This document shows positions 31,935 to 41,249 of a stretch of DNA of 64,000 bases, piece after piece (the stretch's first letter is position 1; every line of letters begins with the position of its first letter). The stretch lies in NCBI GenBank assembly GCA_905221605.1, contig CAJNDS010000890.1:157501-221500 (forward strand), in the 5' to 3' direction. A program made the position numbers and the translations under genes. This stretch comes from Symbiodinium natans (Eukaryota > Sar > Dinophyceae > Suessiales > Symbiodiniaceae). Below the pieces are notes generated by a model that was not told the origin of the DNA, did not search any database, and saw only the letters and a program-made list of their open reading frames with translations.

Positions 31935-32431
31935 CCTCCCTGCCCTCACCGCAACCTCTTCCCTCTTCCCCTCCCTGCCCCTTCCCCATCCCTGCCCCCC
32001 CTCTCACCGTACCCCCAATCCACCCACCCTTGCCCGCCCCCCCTCCCACTACCCTTCCCCTTCCCACCCTTCCCCCCACTCCCACCACCAACCCCTTTCC
32101 CCGCTCTTCCCTCCCAACCATTCCACTCCATCCTCCTCCCCTACCCCCTGCCCTCACCGCAACCTCTTCCCCCTTCCCCTTCTCCACCTTTTTCGACTTG
32201 GCCTTGCCTTCTGCCCCTAACCTCCCACCACCAACCCCTTCCCCTGCCCCCCCAACCATTCCACTCCATCCCCTCCCACTACCCCCCCCACTCCCACCAC
32301 CAACCCCTTCCCTGCCCCTCCCACTACCCTTCCCCTTCCCAACCATTCCACTCCCTCCTCCCCTCTCCGGACTCGATCAGATGACTGACTTTGAAGGGCT
32401 CCAGTTCCGCTTCGCTCTTCCCCCCCCCCCC

Positions 32432-32467
<36 letters not shown>

Positions 32468-33300
32468 ACCCACCCACCCCCACCCCCCCCCCCCACCCTA
32501 CCCCCCACCCCCCCCACCCCCCCTCCCACCCACCCCCCCCTCTCCCACTACCCTTCCCCTTCCCAACCATTCCAGTCCATCTCTGGAGTGGGAGGGTGGG
32601 GGGGGGGGGGGTGGGGGGGTCAGGGGTTGGTGTGGGTGGCAGCGGATGGTTGGGGGGCGGGAAGGGTCAGGGCGGTGGGGGTGGGGGGGGTGGAATGTGG
32701 GGGGGTTTGGGGGGGGGGGGGGGGGGGGGGGGGGGTTGGGGTGGGGGTGGGGCGGAGGGGCAAGCCGGAGCGGAGGGGATTGATCCCAAGGAGATTAAAG
32801 TCGAGAGGAAGTGAGAAGGATGGCTGGAATGTTGGGAAGGGAAGGGGTAGTGGGAGGGGCAGGAAGGGGGTGGGGGAGTTGGGGTGGGGTGGGTGGGGGT
32901 GGGGATGAGTTTGGAGTTGGGTGAATGAAGCCCTTGTCAGTCACCTGATCGAGTCTATGTTGGGAAGGGGAAGGGTGTGGGAGGGGCAGGGAAGGGGTTG
33001 GTGGTGGGAGTGTGGGGGGTTGGGAGGGATGGAGCGAAATGGTTGGGGGGGCAGGGAAAGGGTTGGGTGTTTGGAGGTAGGGCAGGAAAAAAAGGCTAGT
33101 CAAAAAGTTGGTGGGTGGGGGGGGGGTTGGGGGTGGGGGGGGGGGGTGGGGGGGGGTGGGGTGGGGGCAAGCGGAGTGGGGTGGAGCAAACGGAGCGGGC
33201 TTTAAAGTCAGTCATGCTGAATCAGATCGGAGATGGACTGGAATGGTTGGCGGGGGAAGGTGTGGGAGGAGGGAAGGGTTGGTGGTGGGAGTTGGGGGGT

Positions 33301-33331
<31 letters not shown>

Positions 33332-34151
33332 GGGGGGGGGGGGGGAGTGGTGGGGGGGGGAAGAGGTTGGTGGTGGTAGGTTAGGGCAGCAAGCAAGCAC
33401 CACTCCCCACCACCAACCCACTTCCCTGCCCCTCCCACTACCCACCCTTCCCCTCTTCCCAACCATTCCACCCGCTGCTGCTCTTCCCCCCCCGCCAACC
33501 CCCCCCCCCCCCCCCCCCCCCCCACCCCCCCCCCCCTCCCCACCCACTCCCCCACCCCCCATATTCCGCCCCCACCAAAACCCCCCCCCCCCCCCCCCCC
33601 CCACCCCACCTTTTTGACTTAGCTTGCCTTCCTTCTCACCAACCCCCCCACCCCCCAAACCCCCCCCACCCCCCCACCTCCCACCACCCCACCCCGACAC
33701 TACTTCCCCTTCCCAAACCTTCCACTCCATCCCTTCCCCCCTCCCAATCCACCCTTCTCCAGCTACCTCATCTCCTCCACCTACTTCCCCTGCCCCTCCC
33801 CACCTTACCCTTCCAACCATTCCACTTTCTTGTTCCCCTTTTAGACTCGATGCACCCCCCCCCACCCCCCCCCCCCCACCCCCACCCCCCCCCCCCCCCC
33901 CCCCCCCCCCAAACCCCCCACCCCCCCCCCCCCCCACCCCCCACCCCCACCCCCCTCCACCCACCCCACCCCCACCCCCCCACCCCCACTCCCACCACCA
34001 ACCCTTCCCTGCCCCTCCCACTAACCCTTCCCCTTCCCAACATTCCAGTCCCATCCTCCTCCCTTCTCGACTTGATCAGATGACTGAGTTAAAGGGCTCC
34101 AGCGCATGCCCCGCCCCGCCGCCCGCTCCGCTTGCTCCGCCCTTCCCTGCC

Positions 34152-34220
<69 letters not shown>

Positions 34221-34575
34221 ACCCCCACCCCCCCACCTTTTTTGAACTTACGAACCCACCAAACCCCTTTCCCGCTGGCCGCCCCCCCCCAACCATTTCC
34301 CCCCCCCCCCCACCCCACCACCCCCAACCCCTTTCCCTGCCCCTCCCCTCCCTCCCCCTCTCGACTCTCTCAATTCCAACTGACTTTAAATGGCTCCAGT
34401 CCATGCCCGCCCCTCCGACTATGCTCTCCGCCCCTCCCGCTTGCTTCCGCTAAATCCCCTCCCCCCCCCCACCCCACCCCCCCCCACCCCCCCACACCCC
34501 CCCCCTCCACACCCCCCCCCCCCACCCCCTCCCACCCCCACCCCCTCCCACCCCACCCCACCCCCCACCGGCCAA
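31935..34575. repeat. C/G-run satellite with inverted central block
   Basis: The plus strand is C-rich (CCCCACC, CCCTTCCCCTTCCCAACC) from 31935 to 32585, G-rich from 32586 to 33390, then C-rich again to 34575. A recurring core (GATCAGATGACTGACTTT ... GGGCTCCAG) occurs at about 32377 and 34072, with a diverged form at 34376, and in reverse complement at about 32930 and 33205. A second core (CACCTTTTT-GACTT) occurs at 32187, 33605 and 34234, and inverted at 33093. So the middle block is an inversion of the same satellite. The longest C run is about 67 nt (34154-34220). Pro/Gly ORFs here are artefacts, and base counts in such runs may be unreliable. Confidence 0.85.
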
Positions 34576-34579
34576 TTAG

Positions 34580-35542
34580 CAATCTGGGACTCCCGGCACG
34601 ATGCGGATCAGCAGGCCAGCGGTGAGGTTGCATGGCGTGCTTCTTTAAATTTAGAGCTTGGTTTTGTTGAAAAACACAGCTTATTCCCACCTAGTTTGTC
34701 CACGGCCTTACATATACCGTTTCAGAACTTAGAACCAAGGTTTACGGTTTCGGGGCTTAGAGCAGAGGCATTATCTCCCAGAGTTGAGCAGGAGAAGAAG
34801 GGGGGGGGGGAAACGAAGGGATAGGGTTTGGGCAGCTTGGGCGTTTGCCTCCAAGGGGTCGGCGGCACTGGCGGTAGCCATTAAATCGGGCAGCGCGAGG
34901 TCCCCAAAGGACCGAGCAAATGCGGACCTTTTAGCCCGGGTCGACCCGGGAATAGCCTTGCTGGCCTCTGGCCTTCTGCGAAGCAGAATTAGGCCGGACG
35001 CCAGTGCCGCCGACCCCCGCGTGCCGCCGGTGAACGGTTTTTTTTTCGTGGTTTTTTGCGTCGCCACGGAGGCCCCCAGAGGGCGCGCATCATGAGCATC
35101 AGCGGGTCCAGCCCGGCACCCCCAAACCCGCAATCAGGAGCATCAGCGGCTCCCGGGGCGGGACCCCGGGGGCGCATCAGGAGCATGATGCCCCCCAAAG
35201 GGCGGGCATAAGCGACGTGTCTAAGCCCGGGGCTAGGAAAAAGGGAGTTTTGGGGCCTTATAAAGTGCTTAGAAACGTTAAGGGAGTCTAGGAGCCTCAA
35301 GCGCTTAGAGATTTGAAGGGAGTTTAGGGGCCTGAAAATGCTTAGAAACTTAACGCTTAGAGATTTTAAGGGAGTTTAGGGGCCTCAACATGCTTAGAAA
35401 CTGCTCGCCTTGGGCTTCTGCGTGCGCTGCCCGCCCATGGGCGCAGCCCCTTAAAAAATATTCCTGAATATGATCCTCTTAAACCCAAATAAGGGAAATA
35501 TAAAATGTCCCAAGGGCCTACCTAGAATCTCAAACCCTCCAC
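34580..35542. other. Spacer with possible coding patch and minisatellite
   Basis: 34790-35095 is GC-rich and open on both strands (plus: AFASKGSAALAVAIKSGSAR...); no domain is recognisable. 35262-35402 holds about 2.5 units of a ~55-bp repeat with GCTTAGAGATTT and AAGGGAGTTTAGGGGCCT. A family E element follows at 35464-35521. Confidence 0.4.
35464..35521 (-). mobile_element. Introner-like element family E, copy 2
   Basis: 58 bp; the minus strand starts GTAGGCCCTTGGGAC and ends CATATTCAG before GGAA, matching copy 1 at 26231-26289 to both ends. Confidence 0.5.
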
Positions 35543-35581
35543 CTCACGAAGAGAGGCGACATCACCTTCAGCGGCCAGCGC
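35543..35581 (-). CDS. Ankyrin-like micro-exon (13 codons)
   Basis: On the minus strand, TTGCGAG precedes GCG CTG GCC..., giving ALAAEGDVASLRE, then a GT donor. AAEGDVASLRE is the typical start of an ankyrin repeat. Phase 0 at both ends; 22 bp from the family E element. Confidence 0.4.
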
Positions 35582-35605
35582 CTCGCAATGCAGGATTTGG
35601 GGGTC

Positions 35606-35942
35606 TAGGGCTTAGGGTTTAGGGTTTAGGGTTTAGGGTTTAGGGTTTAGGGTTTAGGGTTTAGGGTTTAGGGTTTAGGGTTTAGGGTTTAGGGTTTAGG
35701 GTTTAGGGTTTAGGGTTTAGGGTGTAGGGTTTAGGGTGGAGGGTTTAGGGTTTAGGGTTTAGGGTTTAGGGTTTAGGGTTTAGGGTTTAGGGTTTAGGGT
35801 TTAGGGTTTAGGGTTTAGGGTTTAGGGTTTAGGGTTTAGGGTTTAGGGTTTAGGGTTTAGGGTTTAGGGTTTAGGGTTTAGGATTTAGGATTTAGGGTTT
35901 GGGGTTTGGGGTTTGGGGTTTGGGGTTTGGGGTTTAGGGTTT
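35606..35942 (+). repeat. TTTAGGG array (~47 units)
   Basis: Nearly perfect, with a TTTGGGG cluster at the right end (35897-35935). Confidence 0.98.
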
Positions 35943-35945
35943 ACA

Positions 35946-37997
35946 GCGACCAAGGCTCAGGGCTTGGAGAGTTTGTGTGTGTCGGTTTTTTGTTCTCAGG
36001 GGTAGTTTAATTCAGAAGAGTCCACAAGCCTCAGTGTGTGAGCAGTTCTTAGGGTTTAGGGTTTAGGGTTTAGGGTTTAGGGTTCAGGGTTCTTGGATGG
36101 CAGAAGGCTTTGAGATTGCCTGGGTGGCATTCGACGGCACGGGGCTAGGCTGAGATGAAGCCTACTCTGGGCCCTAGGCCCCTAGAATAATCCCGATGAA
36201 GGACTGCTAGTATAAGGGGGAACATCCCAAACTCCAGCCCAAACCCCCAACAAGGACACGAAACCCTAAACCCGAAAGCCCTACGGCCCAAACCCTACCT
36301 ACAACATCCCGATAAAGATAGCGGAGCACAGACGAGAAAACAGCGATGGCACGCACATGCAAGATGCAATGCGTTCTTGGCCCCCATCTAGAAGGGCAAG
36401 CAAGCTCGACAGTACTTCTAGTGAAGTTCATTGTGTCTTTATTCAGAACTCACGAAGCATCTCCCAATTCAACTTCCTGAAACTCCGCTGTTAGAGGCAT
36501 GACGAGCAATGAAAGGCTCCTTTGTCGATTCTACAAACACCGGAAATGAGGCAAGGGCCTGATTGGGAAAGGTGCGCAGTCAGTACAAACACCTGGGGAT
36601 CCTTGTTGGTTTTTGCGGCTGACCTCGTGCGTGGACTCACCTGTCCGCAAGGCCTGCAACCCGAAAACCCAAGACCCCTTAAACCCCTGAAAGCCTAAGC
36701 CCTAGAAGCCTAATGAAGAGGCCTCGCTCAGGCTGCCGATCCTCGAAAGTCAATTCAAGTTCGTTGGCTCTTGCAGGTTTTCAACTCGAACTCAGGGACT
36801 TTGGGCCGTGTTAAAAAGGTTTAGGGTTTAGGGTTTACAGTGACAGCCAGAAAGTTGTTGAAGGTGGTCATTGGAAGGGAGCCTTTCAAGCACAGCAAGT
36901 TTCCGCTACCGCACGGGCGCTCGGTGGCACAGGAGCCGTGAAGGTTTGGGCGCAGCTTGGCCTTCAGGCCTTTAGGCTTTGCAGAATGCAAAAGGCAGCT
37001 ATGGCCCGGAGGGCCATTCAAAAAGTCGTCTCCCGCAGGGGGGAGGGGTGGCAGCGGCAACGAAAAAAAACAAGTGGTTGCGCAACGTACGCTGTTCGGA
37101 CTTCGGACGCCAGCAGCTGCCAGAAGGCCCACGCTGCAGGTCGGCTTGGGGTTGTGCTTGGCTTTTATGTGCTGCGATCGGCATGACGGTGAAGCAATTT
37201 GCATACGTGTTTGCAGTTGCGAAGCGACAGATGGAAAACCTGCCTGGCTTGCGGTCGGCACTCCGTTATTGGCCCTGGCGTTTGGGGCCCTTCCGGACGG
37301 CCCGTGCAGCCGGCTCGCACACGCGCGTCCAGACTCCAGACCTGGTCAAAGTTGTAGACCAAAAGCGAGTTTGCCTTGCCGTCCTCAAAACCGAGAACAC
37401 GTATTCCTTCACAGCCAAGACTTGGGGCGCATCTGTGCGCAAATGTTTCCCTGGCTTGCCGACCTTGCGGACTTGCGCAGGAACTTGCCCGCGCGCTTGT
37501 ACAAACTGCCCGGTGTTTTGGAGAGGGACAGCGTGCACAGCGTCACGGATATCCGGTCAGGAAGCTTGCCGGGCGAACGGCCTGAGCCTTTGTCGCCACA
37601 TTGCACGGACGCAAGTACTCACCGAAGGGCCTACAGCCTGCAGAGATGCAGATTAGGTTTTGCGGGATCAGGAAATTATTGGCAATGCCCCCCCCCCCTC
37701 TCCCCCTCCCACCCCCCACACATGCCAATGAGGCTCTCGCTGTACATTGTGTCACCCTTTCGCGCAACCTTCCGCAACGCTTTCACGGACCTACCGCACA
37801 CCCGGAATAACTACCTTTTTTAATGTTGCTTCGAACTCGCCAGTATAAATTTAAAACAAGCGCTTTAGGACAGACCCCATTTGTGCAAAAACGCTCGACG
37901 AGACATTTGCTCCATGCAGCCGTAATGCCCTAAAGCCCTATCCGCAAATACAGCTGGGTCCGGGTACATCCCTTGTCGTCCATGCCCCTTATGCAAA
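35946..37997. other. Mostly unique DNA, no recognised gene
   Basis: TTTAGGG at 36052-36092; family A half element at 36190-36232; a minus exon-like stretch near 36715-36775 (ANELELTFEDRQPERG). 36840-37820 is 1 kb of repeat-free DNA open in several frames (longest 288 codons, plus, from 36957), but none shows a domain and the frames compete, so it may hold unrecognised exons. Confidence 0.35.
36190..36232. mobile_element. Palindromic element family A, right half only
   Basis: Holds AATCCCGATGAAGGACTG and the right terminal repeat GTATAAGGGGGAACATCCCAA-type end. The left arm is absent. Confidence 0.6.
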
Positions 37998-38214
37998 TTG
38001 GTTTGGGGTTTAGGGTTGAGGGTTTAGGGTTTAGGGTTTAGGGTTTAGGGTTTAGGGTTTAGGGTTTTAGGGTTTAGGGTTTAGGGTTTAGGGTTTAGGG
38101 TTTAGGGTTTAGGGTTTAGGGTTTAGGGTTTAGGGTTTAGGGTTTAGGGTTTAGGGTTTAGGGTTTAGGGTTTAGGGTTTAAAGTTTAGTGTGTAGGGTT
38201 TAGGGTTTAGGTAA
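37998..38214 (+). repeat. TTTAGGG array (~30 units)
   Basis: Near-perfect repeats with one TTTTAGGG slip and a degenerate right end. Confidence 0.98.
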
Positions 38215-38652
38215 GGGTGCCCTTTTCGGTTCTTTTTGTACAGGAACCCAGAACCCAACCGGGGCCAAAAAAGGGTGCTCCTCGGCAGTCCAGTTCATGG
38301 CTCAAGATCCAGAAACATGAGTTGGAAGTTACTAGTAAGCGTGGGAAAAAGACGATTATCCCTCAGGATTCAGAACTAAGGTTTTCAAGGACGAGAACGC
38401 ATGACCGCACGCTTGCGTCCTGCCCATGCCACCAACTCCAAACGTGAAGTGGTCCGTGGAGTTGTAGGTGCAGTGCCTGGCCAAAGCTGCGCAACGCGCA
38501 ATACAGTCTTGATAGTGAAGATTTCCCAGTCGCCAGCAGCGCGTCAATCCGCTGATAGTCATGGTACAGTCGAAGGTTCAAGGTTTGCAGCTTGGGGGTT
38601 CACCCCTCCGGTAGGTAGTTATAAGCAGGATTGAGGCAACCAGTACAGCTAC

Positions 38653-38724
38653 CTACTTGGAGGTTCATGGTACTTCTGAACCAATCATAACTGTACTTAT
38701 AACCCACTTATAAGCCCCTAAGGG
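38653..38724. mobile_element. Palindromic element family B, half copy
   Basis: Matches the left arm of 8400-8533 (CTACTTGGAGGTTCATGGTA ... CTGTACTTATAACCCACTT) and ends near AAGGGCC. On the minus strand it lies directly after the cupin-like exon at 38729-38818. AAGTAGGT occurs at both of its edges, as a target duplication would. Confidence 0.6.
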
Positions 38725-38728
38725 CCAC

Positions 38729-38818
38729 CTACTTGTCTCTCGCACTGCTTGTCATGCGCTGGGCGTGCCAATGCCCATCCGGGATGAGGATGCACTCGCC
38801 AGGCTTCTGCTCATGCAC
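38729..38818 (-). CDS. Cupin/JmjC-like terminal exon (29 codons + stop)
   Basis: On the minus strand, GGTGCAG precedes GTG CAT GAG..., giving VHEQKPGECILIPDGHWHAQ then RMTSSARDK and TAG. PGECILIPDGHWHA matches the 'G-D-x-x-x-P-x-G-W-x-H' strand of JmjC/cupin hydroxylases, whose last H is an iron ligand. Earlier exons of the domain were not found; the exon at 39088-39148 is a candidate for the same gene. If the following family B element is spliced out, the TAG may not be the true end. Confidence 0.5.
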   Translation of the reverse strand: MHEQKPGECILIPDGHWHAQRMTSSARDK

Positions 38819-38937
38819 CTGCACCAGGGAGCCTTAGCATCAGACCGCACGTCACCAAACCATGATCCAGGATAGTAGAGTCCAACTAATAGAATGTAGT
38901 GTTTATGAAGTCTTATGCTGTTATATACACATGCGGG

Positions 38938-39000
38938 GGTTTCCGAAATTAGGAGTACCTTATTGGGGTCCTGATTCTATGGGGATCCTACTATTGGGGA
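38938..39000 (+). mobile_element. Short dispersed repeat family F, copy 2
   Basis: GGGTTTCCGAAATTAGGAGT then ACCTTATTGGGGTCCTGATT and GGGGATCCTACTATT, homologous to the minus strand of 27436-27505. A (TA)n run follows at 39041-39061. Confidence 0.5.
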
Positions 39001-39087
39001 TCTGTGCCAAATTTTCGAAAACCCCCATATGTACATGTATATGTATATATATATATATATACAGCTCGGGCTCAGACCATGCTCGGC

Positions 39088-39148
39088 CTGAACAGGGCAG
39101 GAGCTTTTCGAGATTAGAGATTCGAGAGAACGGTACCCGATGCCCGGC
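39088..39148 (-). CDS. Unidentified exon (20 codons + 1 nt)
   Basis: On the minus strand, AG precedes GCC GGG CAT..., giving AGHRVPFSRISNLEKLLPCS, then G and a GC donor (TTCAG before GCC). The lengths and AG/G borders match the confirmed exons of this window. The family is not recognised. Confidence 0.4.
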
Positions 39149-39156
39149 CTGCTCAT

Positions 39157-39241
39157 GCCCTATACTTACAGTCCTTCACAGGGGCTATAGTCGGGCTATC
39201 ATCCCTTTTAAGGATTGTTAGTATAAGGGGGAACATCCCAA
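39157..39241. mobile_element. Palindromic element family A, copy 6 (left end truncated)
   Basis: Starts at CCCTATACTTACAGTCCTTC and runs to AGTATAAGGGGGAACATCCC plus AA. The first ~15 bp of the left terminal repeat are missing. Confidence 0.7.
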
Positions 39242-40388
39242 TGACTGCACCCTAAACACTACACCCCGACTACGTAGCCGGCAGCAGAGCTTCAGGCTTC
39301 GGAAAATGGTGGCTTAGAGGTTCGGGGTTTCGGGCCTGTGCTTACATATCTACATCTACACATGTAGACGTATTCATAGTAACAGAGATTAACAGACATC
39401 AAGAGGGTTTAGGGCTTTCAGGGTTGAGGGTCTCGCCCGTAAATCCTTTCGAATCTTGGCTGCACTTAGCAGGGTAGCTAGAAATTCAGTTTTTAGCTGC
39501 CTTATTAAGAAACCCAATAAACCCAAAAAGGCTAAGGATCTAAAGTTACAGTAAAGCACCACAGAGGAATGATTGGGCGTGTTGGGCACGGGGGCCTCCT
39601 GTTGCTGCAACTCTGCCTCCGGCACCCTCGCCAGGGCCGTGGCCGGTGAGCCGGCATGGAAATACCTTTAGAGGCCCGGTTCTCAACTCGAACTTAGGCT
39701 TTTTAGAGGTCTACAGGCGTTTTGAGGTTCGGGTTGGGAAGTTTAGTTTTATGCGGGTTTTTGAGGGTTTTGGAGGTGAGGTTTCTGAGGCTTCTGGGTC
39801 TTTGGGTGTCCTTAAGCCCTGCACCCTCGAAATCCAACCCCTGGGCCCTCAAGCCCATCAGCCCAGAAGCTCTGGGTTCCGTCTACATGCTGAACACTGA
39901 GGTTATTCTTCTTCTTGTTGCTACTATTTCTATGAGTCAATTTTGCCTCCGAAGTCCGAAGTCCGAAGCCTCAGCATTCATTGGTTGGTGCTTTAAGGGT
40001 TTGGGTCTACAGCTTGACGAGGATCAAGGTGTTGGAGGTTCCAAAACCTAACAAGCAACATGACGCCCCGGAGCCTCAAAAGCCTCTCTCTCGTTCTATC
40101 TGGGAGCTGCGCACCATCTCTTCCGCCCGGCCAGTAACAGCAACCTGGGAAGGCGACCGGTTCATGTTGAGGAGTCAGTTATTTGGGCATCATGTTTCCC
40201 AATGCATGAGTTTTCTACATAAGCGGGGGTTTAAAGATACACGAGCAGATCCGATAAGCGCACTCTGAAGAGCGAATGCGGAGTTGTAGCACAGACCCTG
40301 AACAGCCCTTGAACCCTTTACCCTTTACCCTTTACCCTGTAACCCTAAACCCTAAACCCTAAACCCTAAACCCTAAACCCTAAACCCT
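39242..40388. other. Spacer with possible exons
   Basis: A minus stretch at 39556-39655 (VPEAELQQQEAPVPNTPNHS) and a stretch at 40050-40180 open on both strands may be exons; neither has a recognisable domain. CCCTAAA at 40325-40388. Confidence 0.35.
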
Positions 40389-40460
40389 AGAGAGGGGCGA
40401 AGCCCCACCGGCTTGGCCAATAACCTTGGCATTGTTTACGTCAGCATCAATACCCTCTTC
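40389..40460 (-). CDS. Ankyrin-like exon
   Basis: The minus strand reads LEEGIDADVNNAKVIGQAGG then ASPLS. 'L-E-x-G-x-D-x-x-x ... G-x-S-P-L' is an ankyrin loop followed by the next TPLH-type turn. The exact borders are uncertain; it abuts the CCCTAAA array on its 3' side. Confidence 0.4.
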
Positions 40461-40954
40461 AAGTACGCGTGATATGCAACATGAAGTCTTTTGCCGAAAT
40501 CTAGGCTGACTACTCAAGACCCTGGACCCTCACAGTCTTAACGTCTTAAGACCCAACAAGCCCTGAACCGGAGCCACAGCAGGCTAAGGCTTGAGGCAGA
40601 GGTGCGGCTTTGGGGCTCGGGCGCCTTCAACGCAAAGCCCTTGCACATGTGAGGAGATCCCGGGGGTCGGGGGAAGCGAGGGGGGAGGGGTGAAGATCCC
40701 CCACCGGAAACTTAGACTCTAACCCCACCAGTGACCCCGAAGCCCTGACCCTTTCCCAGGACCCGTGAGTCCCCGACCAGTTGCGCTCGTGCCGGTGGAA
40801 GGCTAGTCCCCCAGCTCCCTGCTCCTTCGACGAAGCTTCTTAGAGGTTCTCTCACATGGGGAGGAGGGCGTTTAGCAGTTTACTGGAAGCTTAGGGGAAG
40901 TTTAGGGGGAGTTTCGGGGAAGTTTCACCCCGGGGAGCAAAAAAAAAAAAAAAA

Positions 40955-41089
40955 CGCGCTGTTTTGTTCGGAAGCGAAGCTCAACTTCTGGCCTGTTCTG
41001 GCAGAGGGCAGACGGCCCTCAGAGATAAGAAGGTATTTGGCGTACGCCATGTCTTTCTCTGCATGCATACTCCACCAAATCTCCAGCGG
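40955..41089 (-). CDS. Unidentified exon, minus strand
   Basis: After the acceptor GGTTGCAG the frame reads PLEIWWSMHAEKDMAYAKYL then LISEGRLPSARTGQKLSF. Complexity is high and the helix pattern clear. The 3' border is uncertain because the frame stays open to an A/T run near 40940. Confidence 0.4.
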
Positions 41090-41177
41090 CTGCAACCACA
41101 AGGCTCAAATATCGTAGGTCAGGTGCAAACCGGCGTTCTCTGGTGTGAAGCTCGTTTGGGGTAACCCTGTTTGAGGC

Positions 41178-41249
41178 TTAACTTTCCCCGGTGCAGGCAT
41201 ACCATTGGCTCTGCACGTCGAAGATCGCATCTACCTGGTCCTCAACCAT
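41178..41249 (-). CDS. Tudor/Agenet-like coding fragment
   Basis: The minus strand reads MVEDQVDAIFDVQSQWYACT then GES and TAA. 'V-D-A-x-F-D ... W-Y-x-C/A' is the first strand pair of Tudor/Agenet-type domains, which bind modified tails or nucleic acid. It is only 23 codons long, with a stop, so it could be a terminal exon or a remnant. Confidence 0.3.
   Translation of the reverse strand: MVEDQVDAIFDVQSQWYACTGES

Noticed and set aside
32030-34625. Pro/Gly-rich ORFs up to 333 codons
   Set aside because: They are translations of C/G runs, with no non-repeat anchor.
36957-37823. 288-codon plus ORF as a gene
   Set aside because: At least three competing frames are open over the same DNA and none shows a recognisable domain; kept only as an unassigned region.
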